A model generated the notes under the pieces. The model worked only from the letters and a program-made list of their open reading frames with translations. It made no database searches and had not been told where the DNA came from. The position numbers and the translations under genes are program-made. This document shows positions 52,004-60,003 of a stretch of 64,000 nt of DNA, piece by piece. The stretch's first letter is position 1. Each line of letters opens with the position of its first letter. The DNA comes from JAGVSV01 sp040766135 (GTDB taxonomy: Bacteria; Bacillota; Clostridia; Christensenellales; Aristaeellaceae), in the NCBI GenBank assembly GCA_040766135.1, contig JAXGRA010000003.1, positions 1-64,000 on the forward strand, in the 5' to 3' direction.

Positions 52004-53695
52004 ATGACTCGGAAACTTGTTGCCCTATTGCTAGCCTTGCTGCTGGTTGTGCCAGTCGCTTTGGCCTCAGTACCCGCGTTTGACGAAATCGACTTTCCTG
52101 CCAATATGCCTGCAGGGATTGTCGATGGATCGGGCTTTGACTACAGCTATGACGATCTGAGCGAGCGCTACTCTGTGGAAATCCTGGCCACTCATTATGG
52201 CATTCCCACCCCCAGTTCAGAGAACGACCCCATTGCCCAATGGTTGAGCAATGCTTTCAATCTTGACATTACCTTGACAACCGTTACTGGCTCTGATCTG
52301 GAAAGCGTTATTTCTACACGCTTTGCAGCCAATGATGCCCCGGACGTAATCCAGATGCCTTCGCGCGACTTGGCGTTCACGCTGTCCAACGCAGGCATGC
52401 TGATGGATGCGCGGGACATGTACCCCTACCTGCCGTTGCATCAGAAGTATGTAACGCAAGCGATGCTGACCTGGTCTACCAATCAGAATGGCGAAATTCC
52501 GTTTGTTACCAAGTATGGTATTCAGGACGGTGTTTGGGCCAGCGCCATTCGGCAGGACTGGCTGGATAAGCTGGGCATGGAGATGCCCACCACTCGTGAA
52601 GAGATCATTGCTTTTGCCAAGGCGGCCACGTTCGACGATCCGGATGGCAATGGCGTGGATGATACTTACTTCATGACCGGCGCGGGCAATGGCCGCGGCT
52701 TTGGTATGCTGGAATCCGCCTTTGGAACGATGGCCGGCCCCAATATGGCTTATGTGGGCGAGGACGGCGTGTTCAACCATCCCTACTTTGATGGTACTCG
52801 CAAGGAGTTCCTGTCCTTTATCAAAGAGTTGTACGACATGAATGTGTTGGCGCCGGACTGGTATACTATCCAGTGGGAAAATGCCAAGGCATATACACTC
52901 AATGACAAGATTGGCATGCTGCATTATCCGGCCGGCTCGTTGTATTTGGAATACACCAACGCCAAGGGCAACAAATCGCCTGAAACGGTGGGCGCATGGC
53001 GCTTCATGTCGCAATATCCGATAGAGGGCGGAAAGTACGCTGCTGCTGGCAATCCAGGCTATCTTTGGGCGTTGAGTAAGTCCGGCTTTGAGGGCCAGGA
53101 AGGCAAGCTCAAGCGTGTGTTGCACATGATTGATACCATGGCCATTGGTGGTGAAAACTTCTCGCATACGGCGCAGGCCGGTGATGATGCGGTATACGAA
53201 GCATATGGCCTCACCCTTGTGGGCAGCCAGCAGTTTGTATTTACGGATGACGGCATGTTCTACATCCGCAAGCTAAACAATGATGCAACCGGCGCGCAGC
53301 AGTTTCCGTATGACGATAACAGCTACGGCGGCTTGAACCTAGCTACCTGGCAAAACTTTGGTTTAAACGTCAGTTGGCAGCTGACCGACCCAGACCAGCC
53401 GGACGAGGAATCTGCCAACTATGCGCGTGTGTCCAATGAAGCTGCTGTAGCCATTGCAGGCGTTGATCGCTGGCCCAACTACGGCCTGGCTGTATCGTTG
53501 ACAGGTGAAGCGGCTGAAGCAGTCAGTACACTGCGTGATTTCGTGACGGCGGCTGAGTACGAGTTTGTTACCGGCGTACGTAGCCTGGACGATTACGATG
53601 CCTTTGCTCAGGAATGGCTGTCTAAAGGTGGCAAGAGTATTGTCCAACAGACCGCAGAAGACTTGGGCGTAGACGTACCGGACTACGCAAAGTAA
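52004..53695 (+). CDS. Extracellular solute-binding protein of sugar ABC transporter, system 2
   Basis: 563 residues. Signal peptide MTRKLVALLLALLLVVPVALAS, no lipobox cysteine. LplA-type body: PIAQWLSNAFNLDITLTTVTGSDLESVISTRFAANDAPDVIQMPS near residue 70, GIQDGVWASAIRQDWLDKLGMEMPTTREEIIAFAKA, and the calcium-site-like DDPDGNGVDDTYF near 210. Last gene of the operon, before a strong terminator. The substrate probably differs from system 1. Confidence 0.87.
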   Translation: MTRKLVALLLALLLVVPVALASVPAFDEIDFPANMPAGIVDGSGFDYSYDDLSERYSVEILATHYGIPTPSSENDPIAQWLSNAFNLDITLTTVTGSDLESVISTRFAANDAPDVIQMPSRDLAFTLSNAGMLMDARDMYPYLPLHQKYVTQAMLTWSTNQNGEIPFVTKYGIQDGVWASAIRQDWLDKLGMEMPTTREEIIAFAKAATFDDPDGNGVDDTYFMTGAGNGRGFGMLESAFGTMAGPNMAYVGEDGVFNHPYFDGTRKEFLSFIKELYDMNVLAPDWYTIQWENAKAYTLNDKIGMLHYPAGSLYLEYTNAKGNKSPETVGAWRFMSQYPIEGGKYAAAGNPGYLWALSKSGFEGQEGKLKRVLHMIDTMAIGGENFSHTAQAGDDAVYEAYGLTLVGSQQFVFTDDGMFYIRKLNNDATGAQQFPYDDNSYGGLNLATWQNFGLNVSWQLTDPDQPDEESANYARVSNEAAVAIAGVDRWPNYGLAVSLTGEAAEAVSTLRDFVTAAEYEFVTGVRSLDDYDAFAQEWLSKGGKSIVQQTAEDLGVDVPDYAK

Positions 53696-53710
53696 GCAAA
53701 ACTGATTAAC

Positions 53711-53752
53711 AAACCACAAGGAACGGCATATGCTGTTCCTTGTGGTTTTATT
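53711..53752 (+). terminator. Intrinsic terminator of sugar ABC operon 2
   Basis: 14-bp stem AAACCACAAGGAAC (53711-53724) with GTTCCTTGTGGTTT (53735-53748), followed by TATTG. Confidence 0.85.
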
Positions 53753-53779
53753 GAGAGTGCACAAGAAGGGAAAAGTTTC

Positions 53780-54226
53780 ATGTTTCAATTCTTTGATACT
53801 ACCGATTTGGCAAACGATGAGATTGCGCTACGCTTGGCAGAAACAAAACCAGCCCAGCCCGAAAAGGGGTATGTGCCGGCATATTTGTTTGATATCTGCC
53901 TGCCCGACGGCACGGCGGTGGGGCGCTGCGACCTGCGGATTGGATACAGTGACAAACTCTATATTGGTGGGCACATAGGTTATACCATTGATCCGCTTTA
54001 CCGCGGGCGGCACTATGCGGCCCAAGCCTGCCTGCTGCTGTTCCGGCTGGCGAAAAAGCACGGCATGGATTATTTGTTTATCACCTGCACGCCTGACAAC
54101 ATCGCCTCCGCCCGCACCTGCGAGTTGGCCGGCGGACAGTTTGTGGAGGTTGCAGACATCCCGGAGGACAACGAAATGTACGCCGAAGGCAAGCGGCAGG
54201 TGAGAGTCTACAGATTTGACCTATAG
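53780..54226 (+). CDS. GNAT family N-acetyltransferase
   Basis: 148 residues. The acetyl-CoA loop is RGRHYAAQACLLLFRLAKKHG near residue 77, preceded by GGHIGYTIDPLYRG, with TCTPDNIASARTCELAGGQFVEV as motif B. These features fit the RimJ/RimL-like subgroup that acetylates protein N-termini or small molecules. Start ATG 53780 with AAGAAGGG upstream. It is read from its own promoter or through the terminator before it. Confidence 0.83.
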   Translation: MFQFFDTTDLANDEIALRLAETKPAQPEKGYVPAYLFDICLPDGTAVGRCDLRIGYSDKLYIGGHIGYTIDPLYRGRHYAAQACLLLFRLAKKHGMDYLFITCTPDNIASARTCELAGGQFVEVADIPEDNEMYAEGKRQVRVYRFDL

Positions 54227-54266
54227 CAACTGCGCTTGCTGCGCGATACCATGAAGAGGAATGGAA

Positions 54267-54300
54267 AAAGCCCCTTGTCCACGCCGAACAAGGGGCTTTG
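54267..54300. terminator. Bidirectional terminator between GNAT and pyr operon
   Basis: AAAGCCCCTTGT (54267-54278) with ACAAGGGGCTTT (54288-54299). It lies 25 bp past the pyrI stop on the minus strand, with A/T-rich flanks on that side. Confidence 0.85.
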
Positions 54301-54324
54301 CGCTAAATAGTATATCTTGCTGTC

Positions 54325-54744
54325 CTATTTCCCCGCCTTGCTCTCGCAATACACACACCGGTACTCGTCCTTTTCCCGGTCAATCAGCTTGAACACATGC
54401 GGCAGCTCTTGCTCGATGCTGGTGATGCAGCGCGGGTTTTTGCAGCGGATGATGTTGGTGATCAGCTCCGGCAGCTCGGGGTGATATTTTTTGACGCGCA
54501 CGCCGTCGCGGATGATGTTGATGGTGATTTCCGGGTCGATGTAGCCCAGGGCGTTTAAGTCCACTTTCAGCTCGGAATCGATTTTGATGATGTCCTTGCG
54601 GCCCATTTTATTGCTGGTGGCGTACTTGATGATGGCCACCGGGCAATCTAAGCTACCCAGGTCGAGGAAGTCATAGATTTTCATGGCCTGTCCGGCGCGG
54701 ATGTGGTCGATGACAATGCCGTTGTGGATGGCGTCAATGTTCAT
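54325..54744 (-). CDS. pyrI: Aspartate carbamoyltransferase regulatory subunit PyrI
   Basis: 139 residues. The N-terminal allosteric domain starts MNIDAIHNGIVIDHIRAGQAMKIYDFL and contains the nucleotide-binding MGRKDIIKIDS. The C-terminal zinc domain has the four cysteines of CKNPRCI and CVYCESK. It binds ATP/CTP and modulates PyrB. It overlaps pyrB by 4 nt (ATGA) and is the last gene of the pyr operon. Confidence 0.95.
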   Translation of the reverse strand: MNIDAIHNGIVIDHIRAGQAMKIYDFLDLGSLDCPVAIIKYATSNKMGRKDIIKIDSELKVDLNALGYIDPEITINIIRDGVRVKKYHPELPELITNIIRCKNPRCITSIEQELPHVFKLIDREKDEYRCVYCESKAGK

Positions 54745-55655
54745 GCCTGTACCTCCAGCAATTTAAGGATGAGCGCCATGCGGATGAATTTGCCGTACAG
54801 CGCCTGTTTGAAGTAGCACGCGCGGGGATCGTTATCCACGGCCACCGAAATCTCATTGACGCGCGGCAGCGGATGCAGGATGATAAGGTCGTCCTTGGCG
54901 GCTTCTAACTTTTCGGGCGTCAGGATGTAGCTGTCCTTGAGGCGGACATAGTCATCCTCGTTAAAGAACCGCTCGCGCTGCACGCGGGTCATGTACAGCA
55001 CATCCAGCTCCGGCATCACGCTGCGCAGGTCGGTGGTCTGCGTGTAGGGCACATTGTCCCGCTTAAGCGGGATTTTGACATAGCTGGGCACCTTGAGCTC
55101 CTCCGGCGATATCAGCACGAACCTCACGCCGGGGTAGCGGCACATGGCGGTGATGAGCGAGTGCACCGTGCGCCCGAACTTGAGGTCGCCGCACAACCCC
55201 ACGGTGAGGTTGTCAAAGTGACCTTTTTCGCGCCGGATGGTCAGCAGGTCGGTCAGTGTCTGCGTGGGGTGGTTGTGGCCGCCGTCGCCCGCGTTGATAA
55301 TGGGCACGCTGGCGTGCATCGCGGCCACGGTGGGCGCGCCCTCCTTGGGGTGGCGCATGGCGATGATGTCGGCATAGCAGCATACCGTGCGGATGGTATC
55401 CGCCACGCTTTCACCCTTGGCCGCGCTGCTGGACGCGGCCTCGGAGAAGCCCAGCACCTGGCCGCCCAGCTCGATCATCGCGGCCTCGAAGCTTAGGCGC
55501 GTGCGCGTGGACGGCTCGTAGAACAGCGTGGCCAGTTTCTTGTAGTGGCACTTCTCGCGGTAGGTGTCCGGGTGCGCGATGATGTCCTGTGCAACTTCGA
55601 TCAGTTCGTCGATTTCCTCAATGCTCAGGTCCGTGATGCTGGTAATGTGCCTCAT
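54741..55655 (-). CDS. pyrB: Aspartate carbamoyltransferase catalytic subunit PyrB
   Basis: 304 residues from the ATG at 55655 (AAAGGAG upstream). Carbamoyl-phosphate loop YEPSTRTRLSFEAA near residue 50, catalytic HPKEGAP and NAGDGGHNHPTQTLTDLLTI near 130, and HPLPRVNEI near 263. It makes carbamoyl-aspartate in step 2 of UMP synthesis and pairs with PyrI into the allosteric holoenzyme. 16 bp after pyrE. Confidence 0.97.
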   Translation of the reverse strand: MRHITSITDLSIEEIDELIEVAQDIIAHPDTYREKCHYKKLATLFYEPSTRTRLSFEAAMIELGGQVLGFSEAASSSAAKGESVADTIRTVCCYADIIAMRHPKEGAPTVAAMHASVPIINAGDGGHNHPTQTLTDLLTIRREKGHFDNLTVGLCGDLKFGRTVHSLITAMCRYPGVRFVLISPEELKVPSYVKIPLKRDNVPYTQTTDLRSVMPELDVLYMTRVQRERFFNEDDYVRLKDSYILTPEKLEAAKDDLIILHPLPRVNEISVAVDNDPRACYFKQALYGKFIRMALILKLLEVQA

Positions 55656-55671
55656 AGCGTCTCCTTTATCA

Positions 55672-56319
55672 TTATTTGTTAGCGATCCACGAGGTATCGC
55701 TGGGATTGTCCCGGAAGGCAATCAGGCGCGCGATGTCGTTTTCGGCGATGCGCCCCTGCTGCGCGGCCACGCGCACGACGGTGTCAAAGTTGGTCAGGCT
55801 GATGTTGGTTACCTGCGCCTGCGCTAATCTGTCCAGCCCCTTTTGCATGCCATAGGTAAATATGCTGACGATGCCCAGCACGTTGGCCCCGGCCTCGCGC
55901 AGCGCTTCCACCACGTCGATGACGCTGCCGCCGGTGGAGATTAGATCCTCCACCACCACGGCGTTCCAGCCCTCGTCCAGGCGGCCTTCGATGCGGTTGT
56001 GGCGGCCGTGATCCTTGGCGCCACTGCGTACATACCCCATGGGCAGCCCCAACAGATGCGCCGCAATGGCCGCATGCGGGATGCCCGCCGTGCTGGTGCC
56101 CATCAGGCAATCGGCCTCACGGTAGTGCATTTTGACGGTATCGGCGATGGCCTGCTCAATCAGCGTGCGCAGTTCGGGTGCCGACAGCGTCAGCCGGTTG
56201 TCGCAGTAGATGGGGCTTTTTATGCCGCTGGCCCAGGTAAAGGGCTCATCCGGGCGCAGAAACACCGCGCCGATGTCCAGCAGGCCCGCTGCAATTTGCT
56301 CAGAAACCGATGAATGCAT
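55672..56319 (-). CDS. pyrE: Orotate phosphoribosyltransferase PyrE
   Basis: 215 residues. PRPP-binding VVVEDLISTGGSVIDVV near residue 120 and the orotate-site FTWASGIKSPIYCDNR near 28. It makes OMP from orotate and PRPP. ATG at 56319 follows AGGAGGTGC; it overlaps pyrF by 20 nt. Confidence 0.95.
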   Translation of the reverse strand: MHSSVSEQIAAGLLDIGAVFLRPDEPFTWASGIKSPIYCDNRLTLSAPELRTLIEQAIADTVKMHYREADCLMGTSTAGIPHAAIAAHLLGLPMGYVRSGAKDHGRHNRIEGRLDEGWNAVVVEDLISTGGSVIDVVEALREAGANVLGIVSIFTYGMQKGLDRLAQAQVTNISLTNFDTVVRVAAQQGRIAENDIARLIAFRDNPSDTSWIANK

Positions 56320-57001
56320 GCTTGCACCTCCTGTATGCGTCCAAGGGGTTGTCGCTTTGCGTGATGGGGCGGCCCACCACGATATAATCAGCGCCCAGCT
56401 GCGCGGCCTTTTCCGGCGTGGTCACGCGCTGCTGGTCGCCCACGGCGCCATCGGCAAACCGCACGCCCGGCGTGACGGTCAGGAAATCATGGCCCAGCAG
56501 CCCGTGCACCGCGCCCGCCTCGTGCGGGGAGCACACCACGCCGTGCAGACCGGCCTGCTGGGCCAGGCTGGCATAGGCCAGCACGGTGTCCTCCACCCGG
56601 CCGGGGATGCGCAGCTGGTCATTGAGCGCCTGCTGGCTTAGGCTGGTCAGCACCGTTACCGCAATCAGCAGCGGCTTTTCGCCAGGGATGGCGTCCAGCG
56701 CGTCCGCAGCCGCGCGCATCATGTCTAAGCCGCCGCTTGCGTGCAGGTTGATCATGCTGGCACCCAGCCGCGCAATGGAGCGCACCGCGCCCGCCGCCGT
56801 GTTGGGGATGTCGTGCACCTTTAGATCCAGGAACACCTTGTGCCCGCGCTCTGCGATGCGGCGCACCATGTCCGGCCCCTCGGCGTAGTACAGCTCCATG
56901 CCGATCTTGACGTAGGGCCGCTCCTTGCCAAAGCCAGCGAGGAACGACAGCGCCTGCGCCCCGTCCTTAAAATCCAGTGCAATGATGACGTCTTTTCCCA
57001 T
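56300..57001 (-). CDS. pyrF: Orotidine 5'-phosphate decarboxylase PyrF
   Basis: 233 residues. Active-site DLKVHDIPNTAAGAVRS near residue 60 (D-x-K-x-x-D), VTVLTSLSQQAL, and the phosphate-binding ADYIVVGRPITQSDNP near 205. It decarboxylates OMP to UMP. Its first base shares a position with the pyrD stop. Confidence 0.96.
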   Translation of the reverse strand: MGKDVIIALDFKDGAQALSFLAGFGKERPYVKIGMELYYAEGPDMVRRIAERGHKVFLDLKVHDIPNTAAGAVRSIARLGASMINLHASGGLDMMRAAADALDAIPGEKPLLIAVTVLTSLSQQALNDQLRIPGRVEDTVLAYASLAQQAGLHGVVCSPHEAGAVHGLLGHDFLTVTPGVRFADGAVGDQQRVTTPEKAAQLGADYIVVGRPITQSDNPLDAYRRCKHAFIGF

Positions 57002-57912
57002 CAGTGGGCACCTCCTATGATGTCAGTTAGGTTGGTTATGCCGTATTCCGTCATCACTTCGGGCAGCGCCTGGATGATGTCTGGGCAGGCAAAGGGGTTG
57101 ATCAGGTTTTCGCTGCCCACCTGCACGGCGGTGGCCCCGGCTAACATCATTTCCAGCACGTCGCGCGCGCTGCGTATGCCGCCGATGCCCACCAGCGGGA
57201 TGTTCACCGCCTTGTACACCTGCCACACCATGCGCAGCGCCACCGGGAACACGCTGGGCCCGGACAGCCCGCCGGTGACAAACGGCAGCAGCGGCTTGCG
57301 GGTTTTGAGGTTCAGCCGCATGCCCATCAGCGTGTTGATCAGGGTCAGGCCGTCCGCCCCGGCGTCCTCGCAGGCCTTGGCCACGGCCACAATGTCCGTC
57401 ACGTTGGGCGACAGCTTGATCAGCACCGGCTTGTCTGTCACCCTGCGCACTGCGCGCGTGACGGCGGCAGCGGCGTTGGGGTCGGTGCCAAAGGCCATGC
57501 CGCCGCCGTGAACATTGGGGCAGGAGATGTTGATCTCCAGCCAGCCCACCTGCTTTTGCGGGGCCAGCAGTTCGGCCACCTGCACGTATTCATCGATGGA
57601 AAAGCCGCTGATGTTGGCCATAACGGGCTTGTGGAATATGTTGGAAAGCTGCGGCAGTTCCTCGGCAATCACCTGGTGCACGCCGGGGTTTTGAAGCCCC
57701 ACGGCGTTGAGCATGCCCGCAGGGCACTCCGCGATGCGGGGGGTGGGGTTGCCCTCGCGCGGGTGCAGCGTGGTGCCCTTGAAGGAAAAGCTGCCCAGCA
57801 CGTTGATGTCGTAGAATGTGGCAAATTCCTGCCCATAGCCAAAGGTGCCCGACGCCGCCATGACCGGGTTATCTAGCGCGATGCCGCACAGCGTGACGCG
57901 CGTATTTACCAT
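57001..57912 (-). CDS. pyrD: Dihydroorotate dehydrogenase, class 1B catalytic subunit PyrD
   Basis: 303 residues. FMN/orotate site NPVMAASGTFGYG near residue 14, catalytic cysteine in INISCPNVHGGGMAFG near 130, and GIGGIRSARDVLEMMLAGATAVQVGS near 245. It uses NAD through PyrK, whose gene overlaps it by 7 nt. Confidence 0.96.
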   Translation of the reverse strand: MVNTRVTLCGIALDNPVMAASGTFGYGQEFATFYDINVLGSFSFKGTTLHPREGNPTPRIAECPAGMLNAVGLQNPGVHQVIAEELPQLSNIFHKPVMANISGFSIDEYVQVAELLAPQKQVGWLEINISCPNVHGGGMAFGTDPNAAAAVTRAVRRVTDKPVLIKLSPNVTDIVAVAKACEDAGADGLTLINTLMGMRLNLKTRKPLLPFVTGGLSGPSVFPVALRMVWQVYKAVNIPLVGIGGIRSARDVLEMMLAGATAVQVGSENLINPFACPDIIQALPEVMTEYGITNLTDIIGGAH

Positions 57913-58634
57913 GTGAGCACCCCGCTTTCAAACACCGGGCCATCGTGGCACACGCGCCGCGGCCCGTCCTTGGTGATGATGGTGCAGCCCATGCACGCGC
58001 CAAAGCCACAGCCCATGCGCTCCTCCAAGCTGACCTGCCCGGGAGTGCATGCCGACTGGCACACGGCCTTGAGCATCGGCAGGGGGCCGCAGGCGTAAAA
58101 GTAGCTGCATGCATCCATGCGGCAGGCGTCCAGCACCACGCCGGCCACGCCCTGCGAGCCGTCCATGGTGGCGATGCATACTTGCGCGCCCAGCGCCGCA
58201 AACTGATCGGCTAAAAAAACCTCCCGCGCGCTGCCAAAGCCCAGCGCCACGCGCACGGATGTCCCCTGCGCAATCAATTCTTTACATAGGCGGTACAGCG
58301 GCGGCACGCCCACCCCGCCGCCCATCAGCAGCGGGGCATCGCCGCTTTTGCTTTTGTCAAACCCGTTGCCCAGCCCCGTCAAGGCATCCAGCACGGTGCC
58401 CGGCGCAAGCGTGGTCATGGCGTCGGTGCCCTGGCCCACCACCTTGTAGTACACGGTGAGGCTGTTGTCCGTCCAATCGCACACCGAGAACGGCCTGCGC
58501 AGGTAAAACTCCGGCAGCGAGAGGTTGATAAACTGCCCCGGCGTGGTGCAATCATGTTGGCCTGTGAGCACCATGCGCCAGGTTTTGTGCGCCACGTTGG
58601 CGTTATCGGTGATGGTGAGAGTGCTTTTGATCAT
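57906..58634 (-). CDS. pyrK: Dihydroorotate dehydrogenase electron-transfer subunit PyrK
   Basis: 242 residues. FAD-binding YLRRPFSVCDW near residue 46, NAD-binding LLMGGGVGVPPLYRLCKEL near 105, and the 2Fe-2S cysteines in the C-terminal CGFGACMGCTI and CHDGP. It passes electrons from PyrD to NAD. 2 bp after pyrC. Confidence 0.95.
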   Translation of the reverse strand: MIKSTLTITDNANVAHKTWRMVLTGQHDCTTPGQFINLSLPEFYLRRPFSVCDWTDNSLTVYYKVVGQGTDAMTTLAPGTVLDALTGLGNGFDKSKSGDAPLLMGGGVGVPPLYRLCKELIAQGTSVRVALGFGSAREVFLADQFAALGAQVCIATMDGSQGVAGVVLDACRMDACSYFYACGPLPMLKAVCQSACTPGQVSLEERMGCGFGACMGCTIITKDGPRRVCHDGPVFESGVLTW

Positions 58635-58636
58635 GC

Positions 58637-59893
58637 TTATTCCTTTGCTGCGTTATTTGCATAGGCCACGCGCCCGCCTGCGATGGTCAGCAGGCATTGC
58701 CCGTACACCTGCATGCCCTCAAACGGCGTGGCCTGCCCTTTGGATACAAAGTCACGCCCCGCCACCGTATACGCTGCGCCCAAGTCAAACACCGTCCAGT
58801 CGTCCTGGCTGATGATGTCAAAGCGCTGGTTGGGGCGCGCGATCATGGCGTCTAACAGCCGAGCCATGGGCAAAATGCCCGGCTTGACCAGCCCGGTGTA
58901 CAGCGTGGCAAAGGCCGTTTCCAGCCCCACCACGCCGTTCAGGCTGTGCCGCAGGCCGCCCGCTTTTTCCTGGGCGCTGTGCGGCGCATGGTCGGTGGCA
59001 ATCATGTCGATGGTGCCGTCCAACAGGCCCTCGATCAGCGCATTCTGGTCTTCTTTGGCGCGGATGGGCGGGTTCATTTTGAAACGCCCATGGTCGTTCA
59101 GCATGCTGTCGTTCATCAGCAGGTAATGCGGCGCGGTTTCGCAGGTAACGTCCACCCCGCGCGCCTTGGCATCGCGGATGAGCGCTACGCTTTCCTTGGT
59201 GGACACATGGCACACATGGTATTTGCAGCCAATTTGCGCCGCCAGCGCCAGATCGCGCTCCACCTGCCGCCATTCGCTTTCGGACGGGATGCCGGTGTGC
59301 CCGTGGGCCTGCGCCCATGCGCCGTCATGTATCCAGCCGCCGTTGAGCAGCGTTTCGTCCTCGCAGTGCGCGGCGATGATCTTGTTTAGCCTGCGTGCAC
59401 GTTCCATGGCTTGTACCATCATGTCCCGGCGCTGCACGCCCTTGCCGTCATCGCTAAAGCCGGCCACATGGGGGGCCATGGCCTCCATATTGCTAAGCAC
59501 TTGCCCCTTCTCGTCCACGGTGATGGCCCCGTAGGGCAGCACGCGGATAACGCTGGTTTGCTTTATCATGTCCAGCTGTTGCTGCAAATGCTCGGCGTTG
59601 TCGGGCACCGGGTTCAGGTTGGGCATGGCGCACACGGTGGTGAACCCGCCGCGCGCGGCCGCCCGCGTGCCGGACGCGATGGTCTCCTTATACGAAAAAC
59701 CGGGCTCTCTCAAATGTACGTGTACATCGGTGAAGCCCGGAAACAGATGCAAATCATGCCCCTCCAAGACATGGTAGGGGCCTTGCGGCCACAACGCCTG
59801 ATCGGCCAGAAAACGTCCGTTACAGAAAAAAAGATCCCTGCGCCTGTCCCCCTGGACGTCAGGAATCTTCACATCTTTCAGCAGCCAGTTCAA
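58637..59893 (-). CDS. pyrC: Dihydroorotase PyrC (type I)
   Basis: 418 residues. TTG start at 59893 behind AATGAGG, giving LNWLLKDVKI as the N-terminus; the open frame runs on to 59971 over the promoter. Metal motifs: DVHVHLREPGF near residue 65, AHCEDE near 190, HVSTKES, and TDHAPHS near 318. It cyclises carbamoyl-aspartate to dihydroorotate. First gene of the seven-gene operon, with only a ~43-nt leader. Confidence 0.93.
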   Translation of the reverse strand: MNWLLKDVKIPDVQGDRRRDLFFCNGRFLADQALWPQGPYHVLEGHDLHLFPGFTDVHVHLREPGFSYKETIASGTRAAARGGFTTVCAMPNLNPVPDNAEHLQQQLDMIKQTSVIRVLPYGAITVDEKGQVLSNMEAMAPHVAGFSDDGKGVQRRDMMVQAMERARRLNKIIAAHCEDETLLNGGWIHDGAWAQAHGHTGIPSESEWRQVERDLALAAQIGCKYHVCHVSTKESVALIRDAKARGVDVTCETAPHYLLMNDSMLNDHGRFKMNPPIRAKEDQNALIEGLLDGTIDMIATDHAPHSAQEKAGGLRHSLNGVVGLETAFATLYTGLVKPGILPMARLLDAMIARPNQRFDIISQDDWTVFDLGAAYTVAGRDFVSKGQATPFEGMQVYGQCLLTIAGGRVAYANNAAKE

Positions 59894-59942
59894 GGCAGAT
59901 ACCTCATTTTTTCGTCCGCGCGCTTGTGTCACGCGTCGGGGT

Positions 59943-59971
59943 ATATTAGCAAGGCGCGTTGCTGCTGTCAA
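59943..59971 (-). promoter_or_regulatory. Promoter of the pyrCKDFEBI operon
   Basis: Minus strand: TTGACA (59966-59971), 17-nt spacer, TAATAT (59943-59948). The ~43-nt leader is too short for a PyrR-type attenuator. The IS66 element begins 40 bp upstream of the -35 box. Confidence 0.85.
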
Positions 59972-60003
59972 GGGTATGGAACAACTTCAGCACAGGAGAA
60001 TCG

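Noticed and set aside
59894..59936. PyrR-type attenuator in the pyr leader
   Set aside because: The predicted transcript has only about 43 nt before pyrC, with no terminator/antiterminator pair.
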